This document shows, piece after piece, positions 43,765-53,027 of a stretch of DNA of 64,000 bases. The stretch comes from Variovorax beijingensis. Lineage in GTDB: Bacteria > Pseudomonadota > Gammaproteobacteria > Burkholderiales > Burkholderiaceae_C. Numbering within the stretch: the stretch's first letter is position 1; each line of letters begins with the position of its first letter. The stretch spans positions 186,001 through 250,000 of the forward strand of contig NZ_RXFQ01000007.1 of NCBI RefSeq assembly GCF_003951285.1, in the 5' to 3' direction. The notes under the pieces were generated by a model. That model worked only from the letters and a program-made list of their open reading frames with translations, ran no database searches and was not told the DNA's origin. A program made the position numbers and the translations under genes.

Positions 43765-46271
43765 GCCGCGCAACCGGCATGCGCTGGCCCGCGCTGGTCG
43801 CCCTTGCATTGGCCATGGCAGCGGGCGTTGCGCTCGCTGCCACCGTCAACGGGTACTACGTGTTCGTGCTTGCCAACGTCGCGCTGCTCGCGATTGTCGG
43901 CATCGGCCTCAACGTGCTGCTCGGGCTCACGGGGCAGATGTCGTTCGGCCATGTGGGTTTCTATGCCATCGGCGCGTATGCGGTCGCCGTTCTCACGAGC
44001 AAGGCCGGCTGGAGCTTCTGGATCGCCTGGCCGGCAGGCGCGCTCATCGCGAGTGCCATGGGCGCGCTGCTGGCGCTGCCGGCCCTGCGCGCGAAGGGGC
44101 CGTACCTCGCGATGATCACCATCGCCTTCGGCTTCATCGTGGAGCATGCGATCGTCGAGGCGCGCGATCTCACCGGCGGGCAGAACGGCATCATGGGCAT
44201 TGCGGGTCCGGTGCTCGGTGGCCTGGCGCAGGGCGAGCGCGCCGCTGCCATGCTGGCGGTGCTCACGGCCGGCGTGGCGCTGGCGGCGTTCGCGCTGCTG
44301 TCGCGCGGCGGCTGGGGCGCGGCCATGCGCGCGGTGCGCGACAGCGAGACGGCGGCCGAATCCATCGGCCTCGATCCGCTGCGCATCAAGACCGTGGCCT
44401 TCGCGGTTTCCGCGCTGTGCGCGGGCGCGGCGGGTGGGCTGTTCGCGCCGCTCTCGGGCTTTGTCACGCCGCATACCTTCGGCTTTGGCCAGTCGATTCT
44501 TTTCGTGCTGGTGGTGATGATCGGCGGCGCCGGCTCGGTGGGCGGGCCACTGGTCGGCGCACTGGTCGTCGGCCTGCTGCCGGAAGTGCTCGCGAGCCTC
44601 GAGGAATACCGGCTGCTCTTCTTCGGCCTGCTGCTGCTGGTGGTGCTGTGGGCGGCACCCGACGGCGCCGCCGGGCTCTGGCGGCGCGCGGTGGCCCGTT
44701 TCTCGAAGCCGGCCGTGCCGTTGCCGGCTTCGGCGAACGAAGCCGCGGCGCTGCCGTGGCGCGGCACGGGCGAACCCATCAGCACCGAAGGGCTCACGAT
44801 GCAGTTCGGCGGCGTGCGCGCGGTGAGCGGCCTGGCCTTCGCCTCCCGCGCGGGCGGCATCACGAGCCTGATCGGACCGAACGGGGCCGGCAAGACCACG
44901 GTGCTCAACATGCTGAGCGGCTTCTACCGGCCCACCGGTGGAGCTTTCCGGCTGGGCGGCACGGCGCTGCAGGGACTGCGCGCCTTCCGCATCGCGCGTG
45001 CCGGCGTGGCGCGCACCTACCAGACCTCGCAGCTGTTCGGCAGCCTGAGCGTGGAGGACAACGTCGCGCTGGCGCTCGGCCGCGGTGCGCTCGGGCCGTT
45101 GCTTGGTGCGCGCCGTTTCCGCTCGGCTGCCGCGCGCGCGCAGGTGCGGCAGTTGCTGGCCTTCTGCGGCTATGCGGGCTCGCCCGATGCGCCCGCCGCG
45201 GACCTCGCGCACGTCGACCGGCGGCTGGTGGAGATCGCGCGGGCCTTGGCCACCGCCCCGCAGGTGTTGCTGCTCGACGAGCCCGCGGCCGGCCTCTCGC
45301 GCGAAGACAAGGCGCGGCTCGCGCAATTGCTGGGGCGCATCGCGGCGGCGGGCATCGGCGTGCTGCTGGTCGAACACGACATGGCGCTGGTCATGGGAAT
45401 CTCGGACCACATCGTGGTGCTCGATGCAGGCCACCGGCTGGCGGTGGGCGACGTGGCCGCGATCCAGTCCGACCCGGCGGTGCGCAAGGCCTACCTCGGC
45501 GAAGCGCTGGCGGCGGACGCCTCCATGGACAAGGCCCCGCGCGCCGTGTTGCCGGTCGACGCGCCCGAGCTGCTGGGGGTCGGCGCGCTCGTCGCCGGCT
45601 ACGGCGCCGAGCCGGTGCTGCACGGCATCGATCTTCGCGTGCGCCGCGGCGAATTGGTTGCGCTGCTGGGCGCCAACGGCGCGGGCAAGTCCACGCTCAT
45701 GCGGGCGCTGGCCGGGCTGCATCGCCCGGTTCGGGGCGGCATCCATCTCGAAGGCACCGAGCTCGCGGGCCTGCCGGCGGAGCGCATCGTGGCGCGTGGT
45801 CTGGTATTGGTACCCGAGGGCCGGCAGGTGTTTCCGGAACTCAGCGTGCGCGACAACATCCGGCTCGGGGCGTTTCTTGACAGCCGCGACATCGATGCGC
45901 GGACGGAAAGCATGCTCGAGCGCTTTCCGCGGCTGCGCGAGCGCCTGCACCAGCGCGCCGGCCTGCTTTCCGGCGGCGAGCAGCAGATGCTCGCCATTGC
46001 GCGCGGGCTGATGTCGAAGCCGCGCGTGCTGCTGCTGGACGAACCTTCGCTGGGCCTGGCGCCGAAGATCATCCTGGAGCTGTTCGGGGCGCTCGATGCG
46101 CTGCGCGGCGAGGGTCTCACGGTGGTGCTGGTCGACCAGATGGCGGCGCTCGCGCTGGCGCTGTGCGACCGGGCCTATGTGATCGAGGGCGGCCGCATCG
46201 TGGCAGAGGGCAGTGCATCCGAGATTGCCGCCGATGGCGCGCTTGCCAGGGCCTACCTGGGCGCGGCCTGA
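43761..46271 (+). CDS. Fused ABC transporter protein: LivM permease + LivG ATPase + LivF ATPase
   Basis: One 836-residue open frame holds three subunits that are normally separate. Residues 1-310 are a LivM permease (LLAIVGIGLNVLLGLTGQMS, AMRAVRDSETAAESIGLDP). Residues about 335-585 are a LivG-type ATPase: Walker A GPNGAGKTT at 372-380, Walker B VLLLDEP at 502-508, switch His539, but a C-loop reading LAHVDRR (482-488) where LivG normally has a glycine and glutamine. Residues about 600-836 are a LivF-type ATPase with Walker A GANGAGKST (637-645), LSGGE (736-740) and DE at 760-761. No stop or frameshift interrupts the linkers. The start overlaps livH. Confidence 0.93.
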   Translation: MSRATGMRWPALVALALAMAAGVALAATVNGYYVFVLANVALLAIVGIGLNVLLGLTGQMSFGHVGFYAIGAYAVAVLTSKAGWSFWIAWPAGALIASAMGALLALPALRAKGPYLAMITIAFGFIVEHAIVEARDLTGGQNGIMGIAGPVLGGLAQGERAAAMLAVLTAGVALAAFALLSRGGWGAAMRAVRDSETAAESIGLDPLRIKTVAFAVSALCAGAAGGLFAPLSGFVTPHTFGFGQSILFVLVVMIGGAGSVGGPLVGALVVGLLPEVLASLEEYRLLFFGLLLLVVLWAAPDGAAGLWRRAVARFSKPAVPLPASANEAAALPWRGTGEPISTEGLTMQFGGVRAVSGLAFASRAGGITSLIGPNGAGKTTVLNMLSGFYRPTGGAFRLGGTALQGLRAFRIARAGVARTYQTSQLFGSLSVEDNVALALGRGALGPLLGARRFRSAAARAQVRQLLAFCGYAGSPDAPAADLAHVDRRLVEIARALATAPQVLLLDEPAAGLSREDKARLAQLLGRIAAAGIGVLLVEHDMALVMGISDHIVVLDAGHRLAVGDVAAIQSDPAVRKAYLGEALAADASMDKAPRAVLPVDAPELLGVGALVAGYGAEPVLHGIDLRVRRGELVALLGANGAGKSTLMRALAGLHRPVRGGIHLEGTELAGLPAERIVARGLVLVPEGRQVFPELSVRDNIRLGAFLDSRDIDARTESMLERFPRLRERLHQRAGLLSGGEQQMLAIARGLMSKPRVLLLDEPSLGLAPKIILELFGALDALRGEGLTVVLVDQMAALALALCDRAYVIEGGRIVAEGSASEIAADGALARAYLGAA

Positions 46272-46318
46272 ACCAGGGCCGTTGGGCGAAGCCGGGGCGT
46301 CCCCGGCACAATCGCCCG

Positions 46319-47584
46319 ATGCGTTTTTTCAAGGATCTGAGCCTCTCGGCCTTCACCGCGGGCTTCGTCGCCGTGCTCGTGGGCTTCACGAGTTCGGTGG
46401 CCATCGTCTTCCAGGCCGCGCAGGCTTTCGGCGCCACGCCCGAGATCGCGGCTTCGTGGATGTGGGCGCTGGGCATCGGCATGGGCCTGCCTTCCATCGT
46501 GCTGTCGCTGTGGTGGCGCAAGCCGGTGATGATCGCCTGGAGCACGCCCGGCGCCGCGGTGCTCGCCGTGGCGGCCGGCAGCTATGGCATGGGCGAGGCG
46601 GTTGGCGCCTTCATCGCCTGCGCCGTGCTGGTGGTGCTGGCGGGCGCCACGGGATGGTTCGAGCGCGTGATGAACCGGATCCCGATGGCCATTGCCGCAG
46701 CGCTGCTGGCCGGGGTGCTCGCACGCTTCGGGCTCGACGCGTTCATCGCCGCGAAAACCGCGCTGCCCCTGGTGCTGCTGATGCTCGGCACCTACCTGGC
46801 GGCCAAACGCCTGCTGCCGCGCTATGCGGTGCCGCTCACGCTGCTGGTGGCCATGGGCTTCGCGGCGGCGCGCGGCGAGCTCAGCTGGTCGGCGGTGCAG
46901 TTCTCGCTCACCTGGCCGGTGTTCACCATGCCGGTGTTCAGCTGGCAGGCCATCGTGAGCCTGGCGCTGCCGCTCTTCATCGTCACCATGGCATCGCAGA
47001 ACCTGCCGGGCGTGGCGACGATACGCGCGGCCGGCTACGGCGACCTGCCGATCAGCAAGCTCATCGCGGCGACCGGCCTTGCCACGCTGGTGCTCGCGCC
47101 CTTCGGCGCCTTTGCCCTGAACCTGGGCGCGATCAGCGCTGCCATCTGCATGGGCCGCGAGGCGCACGAAGACCCGGCGCGCCGCTACACGGCCGCGGTG
47201 AGCTGCGGCGCCCTCTACGTGATGATCGCCTTCTTCGGCGCGGCGGTCACCGGCTTGCTCACGGCCTTTCCGAAAGAACTGGTCGCCGCCATTGCCGGCC
47301 TGGCGCTGCTGGGCACCATCGGCAGCGGGCTGGCTGCCGCGGTGCGCGACGAGCCGCACCGCGAGGCCGCGATCATCACCTTCCTGGTCACGCTCTCGGG
47401 CGTGGCCATCGCGGGCATCGGCTCGGCCTTCTGGGGCGTGGTGGCGGGTGCGCTCGCACTCGCGGTGCAGCAGGCCGGGCGCACAAAGGCCTCCGCCGGC
47501 AAGGGCATCGCCGCTTCCGGCAACATCGCGCCAGACAGCAGCAACGTGGCGGCCACCCCCGGCGCCGGAAAGACTCCCAGATGA
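46319..47584 (+). CDS. BenE-family benzoate/H+ symporter-like protein
   Basis: A 421-residue inner-membrane carrier with about 12 helices (FTAGFVAVLVGFTSSVAIVF, GMGLPSIVLSLWWRKPVMIAWS, IVTMASQNLPGVATIRAAGY), the BenE family pattern. It follows the fused ABC gene by 47 bp on the same strand; ACAATCG before the ATG could include a -10. It is translationally coupled to gshB (ATGA). The transported compound is probably an aromatic or other carboxylate; benzoate itself is unproven as no benzoate pathway gene is present. The hydrophilic C-terminal tail is about 35 residues. Confidence 0.88.
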   Translation: MRFFKDLSLSAFTAGFVAVLVGFTSSVAIVFQAAQAFGATPEIAASWMWALGIGMGLPSIVLSLWWRKPVMIAWSTPGAAVLAVAAGSYGMGEAVGAFIACAVLVVLAGATGWFERVMNRIPMAIAAALLAGVLARFGLDAFIAAKTALPLVLLMLGTYLAAKRLLPRYAVPLTLLVAMGFAAARGELSWSAVQFSLTWPVFTMPVFSWQAIVSLALPLFIVTMASQNLPGVATIRAAGYGDLPISKLIAATGLATLVLAPFGAFALNLGAISAAICMGREAHEDPARRYTAAVSCGALYVMIAFFGAAVTGLLTAFPKELVAAIAGLALLGTIGSGLAAAVRDEPHREAAIITFLVTLSGVAIAGIGSAFWGVVAGALALAVQQAGRTKASAGKGIAASGNIAPDSSNVAATPGAGKTPR

Positions 47585-48534
47585 AAAACATCCTCTTCGT
47601 CGCCGATCCGCTCGATCATTTCAAGATCTACAAGGACACCACCTTCTCGATGATGCGCGAGGCCCAGCGCCGCGGGCACCGCATCGCGGCCTGCCTGCCG
47701 GAAGACCTGCAGTGGGTGTCGGGCGGCGTGGTCACGGCCAACGTGCAGCAGATCACGCTCACCGGGGACAGCAAGGCCTGGTACCGCGAGGACATCCGCG
47801 AGTCGAAGGCGCTGAAGGACTTCGACGCGGTGCTCATGCGCAAGGACCCGCCCTTCGACGCCGAGTACATCTACGCCACCCACCTGCTCGAACAGGCCGA
47901 GCGCGAAGGCGCGCACGTGGTCAACAGGCCGCGCTCGCTGCGCGACCATCCCGAGAAGCTCGCGATCATGGAGTTTCCGCAGTTCACCACGCCCACGCTG
48001 GTCACGCGCAGCGCGCAGGCCGTGCGCGACTTCCATGCCGAGCACGGCGACATCATCCTGAAGCCGCTCGACGGCATGGGCGGCATGGGCATCTTCCGCG
48101 TCAGGCAGGACGGGCTGAACCTCGGCTCCATCGTCGAGACGCTCAACAAGAACGGCGCCGAGACCATCATGGTGCAGCGCTTCGTGCCCGACATCGTGCA
48201 GGGCGACAAGCGCATCCTGATCATCGCGGGCGAGCCGGCGCCCTTCGTGCTGGCGCGCATTCCGCAGGGCTCCGAAGTGCGCGGCAACCTGGCGGCCGGC
48301 GGCAAGGGCGTGGCGCAGCCGCTCACGCCGCGCAACCGCGAGATCGCCGAAACCGTGGGCCGCGCCCTCGCGCCGCGCGGCCTGCTGCTGATCGGGCTCG
48401 ACGTGATCGGCGACTGCGTGACCGAGATCAACGTGACCAGCCCGACCTGCTTCCAGGAGATCACCGAGCAGACCGGCTTCGACGTGCCGGCGATGTTCAT
48501 CGACGCGCTGGAGAAAACCCTGCGCCCTGCCTGA
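47581..48534 (+). CDS. gshB: Glutathione synthetase
   Basis: A 317-residue ATP-grasp enzyme joining gamma-glutamylcysteine with glycine. It opens MKNILFVADPLDHFKIYKDT and has DIILKPLDGMGGMGIFRV (ATP-grasp loop), EPAPFVLARIPQGSEVRGNL and the metal site EINVTSPTCFQEI. The length equals E. coli GshB (315). Its ATG overlaps the carrier gene stop, so expression may depend on the upstream accessory operon unless an internal promoter exists. Its 3' end overlaps the convergent PepSY gene by 38 bp. Confidence 0.96.
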   Translation: MKNILFVADPLDHFKIYKDTTFSMMREAQRRGHRIAACLPEDLQWVSGGVVTANVQQITLTGDSKAWYREDIRESKALKDFDAVLMRKDPPFDAEYIYATHLLEQAEREGAHVVNRPRSLRDHPEKLAIMEFPQFTTPTLVTRSAQAVRDFHAEHGDIILKPLDGMGGMGIFRVRQDGLNLGSIVETLNKNGAETIMVQRFVPDIVQGDKRILIIAGEPAPFVLARIPQGSEVRGNLAAGGKGVAQPLTPRNREIAETVGRALAPRGLLLIGLDVIGDCVTEINVTSPTCFQEITEQTGFDVPAMFIDALEKTLRPA

Positions 48535-49798
48535 GCGCCGGGGCCGCGCCGGCCGGTTCGCGCTGGCGCCGGTCCTGCAGCCGCCGCGAGCGCAGCTTGC
48601 GCGCCCAGATCACGATGCCGGTGATCGACAGCATCGCCACCGCGAGCCCCATGGCCGACATCAGGATGCGGCCCGGCAGCCCGAGGATGCGGCCGCCATG
48701 CAGCGGCAGCTGCAGCTGCGCGAACACGTCCGCCGCGGTGCCGTGCCACGGCCGGTTGCTGCCGATGATGTGGCCGTCGCGCCCGTCGAGGTAGAGATTC
48801 GACAGGCCCATGCCGTCGCTGTCGTCGTGCGAGGCACGGTCGAAGAAAGAGATGTTGTAGAAGCCGCCGCGCGCGTTGTAGAACACACCGCCCAGCGGCG
48901 TCGTCCAGCCGCGGCGCCGGGCCTCGGCATCGGCCCGCGCCACGATCTCGCGAAAGCCGATGGCGGGCTCGATGCGCGTGCCCAGCGGCGCGAGCGGCAC
49001 CAGCGCCGACGGTCCGGGCGTGGTCTTCGACACCAGCGAGAGCATCGGATGGAACACCTCCTTGTAGAGGTTCAGCGAGAACGAGGTGAAGGCGATCACG
49101 ATGATCAGCAGCCAGATCCACAGCCCGCCCGCGCGGTGCAGATCGAAGTTGAGCCGGTAGCCGCCGGCCGCCCAGCGCACCGTCCAGGCCGGCTTCCAGC
49201 GCTGCCACCAGACGCCCGCGGGCCGGTGCTCCGGATGCACTGCCTGGCGCAGCCGGCGCGGCGTCGTGAGATAGAGCGCGACGAAGCTGTCGAGCAGCCA
49301 CACCAGCGCCACCGTGCCCATGATCCAGTAGCCCAGCCGGTCGGTGCCCCACATCGCCGGCACGTGCAGCATGTAGTGCAGCTTGCGCAGGAAGGGCATC
49401 AGCGTCTCGGGCTTGAGCGAGATCGCGGTCGAGTCGCGCCGGCCGCGCACCTCGGCGGTCACCGGGTCGACGAACACCTGGTTGTAGCCGAGCCTGAAGG
49501 GCTTGCCGGTGGCCGGGTCGGTGCGCGGCTGCACGAAGTAGCTGGCGGCGTGGCCTTCCTCGAAACCCAGCGGAAGGTAGGCGACCCGCGCGCGCGGATC
49601 GTGCGCCTCGACCGCGGCGGCAAGCTCGAACGGATCCTTGAAGGGGCCGCGGCCCGCGGTGTCGTAGAGCTTGCGGTTGAGCCAGCCGTCGATCTCGTGG
49701 TCCCACGAGATGACGGCGCCCGTCAGGCCCGAGACGACGAGGAACAGGGCCACCGCCAGCCCCGCCCAGCGGTGTACGGCGGTCGCGAAGGCGCGCAT
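48497..49798 (-). CDS. PepSY-associated TM-helix protein (siderophore-iron reductase type)
   Basis: A 433-residue inner-membrane protein with about four helices and PepSY domains. It begins MRAFATAVHRWAGLAVALFL, has the paired histidines common in this family (HRWAG, KLHYMLH, FDLHRAGGLWIWLL) and ends with a helix and basic tail. Relatives (FoxB/PiuB-like) reduce or process ferric siderophores at the inner membrane. Its start codon overlaps the stop of the TonB receptor by one base (TGATG), so both are made from one Fur-controlled message. The longer open frame upstream is shadow. Confidence 0.88.
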   Translation of the reverse strand: MRAFATAVHRWAGLAVALFLVVSGLTGAVISWDHEIDGWLNRKLYDTAGRGPFKDPFELAAAVEAHDPRARVAYLPLGFEEGHAASYFVQPRTDPATGKPFRLGYNQVFVDPVTAEVRGRRDSTAISLKPETLMPFLRKLHYMLHVPAMWGTDRLGYWIMGTVALVWLLDSFVALYLTTPRRLRQAVHPEHRPAGVWWQRWKPAWTVRWAAGGYRLNFDLHRAGGLWIWLLIIVIAFTSFSLNLYKEVFHPMLSLVSKTTPGPSALVPLAPLGTRIEPAIGFREIVARADAEARRRGWTTPLGGVFYNARGGFYNISFFDRASHDDSDGMGLSNLYLDGRDGHIIGSNRPWHGTAADVFAQLQLPLHGGRILGLPGRILMSAMGLAVAMLSITGIVIWARKLRSRRLQDRRQREPAGAAPALRQGAGFSPARR

Positions 49799-52074
49799 CA
49801 GAACTCGAGCGTGGCCGAGAGGTTGAACGTGCGGGGCGCGCCGAGCACCAGGTAGCCGGAGCCGGGATAGCCGCCGACCGAGGACCAGTAGTTGCGGTCG
49901 GCCAGGTTCTCGATGCGCGCACGCAGGGTGAGCAGCTTGCCGCGCACTTCGGTCACGTAGCGTGCGCCGATGTCCATGCGGGTCCAGCCCGGCACGCGCA
50001 GCGTGTTGGCGGCATTGGCGTAGCTCGATCCGCTCGCCACCACGCGGCCGTCGAGCGAGAGGCCCTGCACGCCCGGCACGTCCCATTCGACGCCGATGCT
50101 GCCCTGCGCCTTGGGCACGCCGATCACGCGCTTGCCGTCCGTGATGCTGCTGCCCGTGTCCTTCTGCTTGGCGTCCAGCCAGGTCACGCCGCCCAGCAGC
50201 CGCAGGCCCTTGCTGACCTGGCCGAAGACGCTGAGCTCGGCGCCCTGGTGGCGGTCCTTGCCATTCGCGGAGAAGTAGTTGCCCTGCACGAAGGCGCGCG
50301 GCTTCTCGGTGGAGAAGAACGCAAGCGTGCCGCCGACCTGGCCGGCGTCGTACTTGATGCCGACTTCCTTCTGCTTGGACACGTAGGGGCGCAGTTGCTG
50401 GCCGGCGTTGAGCACCGGCTGGCCGCCGGACTGCGCGGGCGCGGTTTCACCCTGCGCCAGCCCTTCGATGTAATTCGCATAGACCGACAGCTGGTCGTTG
50501 GCCTTGAACACGATGCCCGCCAGCGGGCTGGTGCGGCTCTGGTCGTACGAGGTGACGGCGCCGCCGGCGGCGGTCTGCCGGCCGTTGCTCACGATGCGGT
50601 AGCCGATGTCGCTGGTCTCGATCGTCTGGTGGCGCGCGCCGAGCGTCAGGCGCAGGCGGTCGTCCATGAAGGACAGCGTGTCGCCGATGGCCAGGCTCTT
50701 GAGCGTGGTGGTGCCGTTGAGCGCGGGGTTGGCGAGGTCGTTGCCCAGGTAGGTCAGCGCCGGTGGGAAATAGCTGCGCGGATAGTAGATGCCGGTATTG
50801 AGCGTGCCGCCGGCGCCCAGGCCCATGCCGTAGGCGTTCTTCTTCTCGAGATCGAAGTAGGAATAGCCGAGCACCCATTCGTGGCCCACGCTGCCGGTGC
50901 GCAGCTTGCCGCGCACGCCGATCTCGGCCGTCTTGACCTTGTCCTCGCGCGTGTTGTCGAAGCGGGTCATCGTGGCCGCTCCCGTGAGGCCGTTGGAGAC
51001 CGTCGGGCCCGCGAGGGAATTGTTCTCGTAGCTGTTGCGCGCGCCGGCGGCGGCCCAGGCCGTGATGTCCGGCGTGATGTCGTACTCGCCGCGCACCGAG
51101 CCGAAGGTGTCGCGCTCGTAGGAATAGGTCCAGGGCTGTGCGAAGTTCGTGCTGTTGTCGGGCGCCCTGGGCACCACCGCGACGCCGCTGCCGAGCGTCA
51201 CGTTGGGACGCGTGCTGCGCAGGCGGTGCTCCTGGTGGCCGATGTCGGCCGAGATGCGCGCGTCGCGGCTGCGCCAGTCCAGGCCCACCGAGAACACGTC
51301 GAGCTTGACGCCCTCGCCGTCCACGCCCGTGCCGCCGTCGCGGTGCGCGGCGTTCAGGCGCACGCCCACGCTCTGGTCGGGGCCGAAGCGGCGCGCGATG
51401 TCGGTCGCGGCATAGGCCTGCGAGCCGCTGGCCGTGCCCAGCGTGACCTGCGTGAGCGGCTCGTTCGGCGCGCGCTTGGGCAGCAGGTTGATGTTGCCGC
51501 CGATGCCGCCGCCCGAAGGCGTGGCCCCGTTCAGGAATGCGCTCGCACCGCGGAACACTTCCACGCGCTCGAACAGTTCGGACGAGATGTACTGCCGCGG
51601 CAGCAGGCCATAAAGCCCGTTGTAGGCGATGTCGTCCGAGTTGACGATGAAGCCGCGGATGAAATACGACTCCTGGAAGTTGCCGAAGCCGCGCGCCACG
51701 CGCACCGTCGGGTCGTTCTGCAGCACGTCGGCCACGCTCCTGGCCTGCTGGTTCTGGATCAGCTCGTGGGTGTAGCTGGTGCTGGAGAACGGGGTACTCA
51801 TCATGTCCTGGTTGCCCAGGATGCCGACGCGGCCGCCGCGCGCCACCTGGCCGCCCGCGTAGGGCTTGGTCAGGCCCTCGGCCGAGGCGTCGGCACTGGC
51901 TTCGACGGTGACGGTGGCCAGCGTGCCGTTTGTCGACGCCGACGAAGGCGAGGCGGCAGGCACTGCGGGAGCTGGCTGCGCCGGGGTGGTCTGGGCGAGC
52001 GCCGCCACTGCGTGAAGGGCCAGCAGCGAGGCGGCCACGGTCGGGCGAAGCCGGGGAAACGGAGCAGCGGACAT
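49798..52074 (-). CDS. TonB-dependent siderophore receptor
   Basis: A 758-residue outer-membrane receptor. The signal peptide ends near AALAQ (residue about 28), the plug domain follows (IQNQQARSVADVLQNDPTVR, ESYFIRGFIVNSDDIAYNGL), then a 22-strand barrel ending in the aromatic signature LSATLEF. The pattern (GNINLLPKRAP, VEVFRGASAFLNG) is that of ferrichrome/coprogen-type siderophore receptors. A TTG 17 codons upstream is in frame but lies inside the Fur box, so the ATG at 52074 is preferred. It is co-translated with the PepSY protein. Confidence 0.93.
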   Translation of the reverse strand: MSAAPFPRLRPTVAASLLALHAVAALAQTTPAQPAPAVPAASPSSASTNGTLATVTVEASADASAEGLTKPYAGGQVARGGRVGILGNQDMMSTPFSSTSYTHELIQNQQARSVADVLQNDPTVRVARGFGNFQESYFIRGFIVNSDDIAYNGLYGLLPRQYISSELFERVEVFRGASAFLNGATPSGGGIGGNINLLPKRAPNEPLTQVTLGTASGSQAYAATDIARRFGPDQSVGVRLNAAHRDGGTGVDGEGVKLDVFSVGLDWRSRDARISADIGHQEHRLRSTRPNVTLGSGVAVVPRAPDNSTNFAQPWTYSYERDTFGSVRGEYDITPDITAWAAAGARNSYENNSLAGPTVSNGLTGAATMTRFDNTREDKVKTAEIGVRGKLRTGSVGHEWVLGYSYFDLEKKNAYGMGLGAGGTLNTGIYYPRSYFPPALTYLGNDLANPALNGTTTLKSLAIGDTLSFMDDRLRLTLGARHQTIETSDIGYRIVSNGRQTAAGGAVTSYDQSRTSPLAGIVFKANDQLSVYANYIEGLAQGETAPAQSGGQPVLNAGQQLRPYVSKQKEVGIKYDAGQVGGTLAFFSTEKPRAFVQGNYFSANGKDRHQGAELSVFGQVSKGLRLLGGVTWLDAKQKDTGSSITDGKRVIGVPKAQGSIGVEWDVPGVQGLSLDGRVVASGSSYANAANTLRVPGWTRMDIGARYVTEVRGKLLTLRARIENLADRNYWSSVGGYPGSGYLVLGAPRTFNLSATLEF

Positions 52075-52097
52075 GGAACGGTTCAATCTGTAATACA

Positions 52098-52116
52098 AAT
52101 GAGAACCGTTATTATT
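52098..52116 (-). promoter_or_regulatory. Fur box upstream of the TonB receptor
   Basis: AATGAGAACCGTTATTATT matches 15 of 19 positions of the Fur-box form AATGATAATCATTATCATT. It lies 24-42 bp upstream of the receptor ATG, where it would cover the promoter. Fur itself is encoded at 11716-12135. Confidence 0.75.
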
Positions 52117-52209
52117 CGATAACAAAGCCCATGATTTCGAAACTTTCCCGCCATGTTGCGGAAAAGTGTCAGAAAAAAGTCGTCAATCGGGCGGCTGGGC
52201 GGGGCCGCT

Positions 52210-52977
52210 TCAGAACGCCGCCCGCTGCCCGTCCACGAACACGTGCAAATCGCCGGGCGCGAAGGCCGTCCAGCTTTCGTTGGTGGTGAGCGGCGCGGTC
52301 ACGACCACCGCCACGCGGTCGTTCGGCGTGGTGTGCTTTGCGAAGTCGATCTCCAGGTCTTCGTCCGACAGCTGCGCCGTGAGGAAGGGATGGCGCCGTT
52401 CCACGTACCAGAGATGCGTGGAGGCATGGGCCCAGAGCGCCTGGCCGTTCGACAGCATGAAGTTGAAGGTGCCGTGGCCCGCAAGCTGCGGCGCCAGTTC
52501 GCGCAGCGTGAGCGTGAGCTCCTCGATGCTCGGCACGCCCGCATGCGACTTGGCCAGCTCCTGCATGATCCAGCAGAAGGCGTGCTCGCTGTCGGTGTTG
52601 CCCACCGGGTGGAAGTTGCCGTGCAGGCGCGGGCGGAAATCCTTCAGGTCGCCGTTGTGGGCGAACACCCAGTAGCGGCCCCACAGTTCGCGCACGAAGG
52701 GGTGGCAGTTCTGCAGGTTGACAGCGCCCTGCGTGGCCTTGCGGATGTGCGCAATGACGTTGCGGCTCTGGATCGGGTAGCGCCGGATCAGCTCGGCCAC
52801 CGGCGACTCGCTCGCGGGCATGTGGTCGACGAAGTGGCGCAGCCCGCGGTCCTCGAAGAAGGCGATGCCCCAGCCGTCGGCGTGGTGGTCGGTGCGGCCG
52901 CCGCGCTGCGCGAAGCCGGTAAAGCTGAAGGTCACGTCCGTGGGCGTGTTGCAGTTCATTCCAAGCAGTTGGCACAT
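52210..52977 (-). CDS. Class II glutamine amidotransferase domain protein (YafJ/EgtC-like)
   Basis: A 255-residue N-terminal-nucleophile amidotransferase. Cys2 (MCQLLGMN) becomes the nucleophile after Met removal; HADGWGIAFFE, HIRKATQGAVNLQNCHPF and FAHNGDL mark the glutaminase site. It is a stand-alone GATase domain of the DUF3820/YafJ type, with no attached synthase. The partner substrate is unknown. The upstream 50 bp to the next gene contain no clear promoter. Confidence 0.88.
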   Translation of the reverse strand: MCQLLGMNCNTPTDVTFSFTGFAQRGGRTDHHADGWGIAFFEDRGLRHFVDHMPASESPVAELIRRYPIQSRNVIAHIRKATQGAVNLQNCHPFVRELWGRYWVFAHNGDLKDFRPRLHGNFHPVGNTDSEHAFCWIMQELAKSHAGVPSIEELTLTLRELAPQLAGHGTFNFMLSNGQALWAHASTHLWYVERRHPFLTAQLSDEDLEIDFAKHTTPNDRVAVVVTAPLTTNESWTAFAPGDLHVFVDGQRAAF

Positions 52978-53027
52978 GGCGCTATTAGAGCGCGAGCGCC
53001 GCCCGCCCGGCGAACCCGGCTGCCCGT

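Noticed and set aside
52075..52125. TTG start for the TonB receptor, 17 codons upstream of 52074
   Set aside because: It would place the Fur box and promoter inside the coding region and precede the signal peptide with polar residues.
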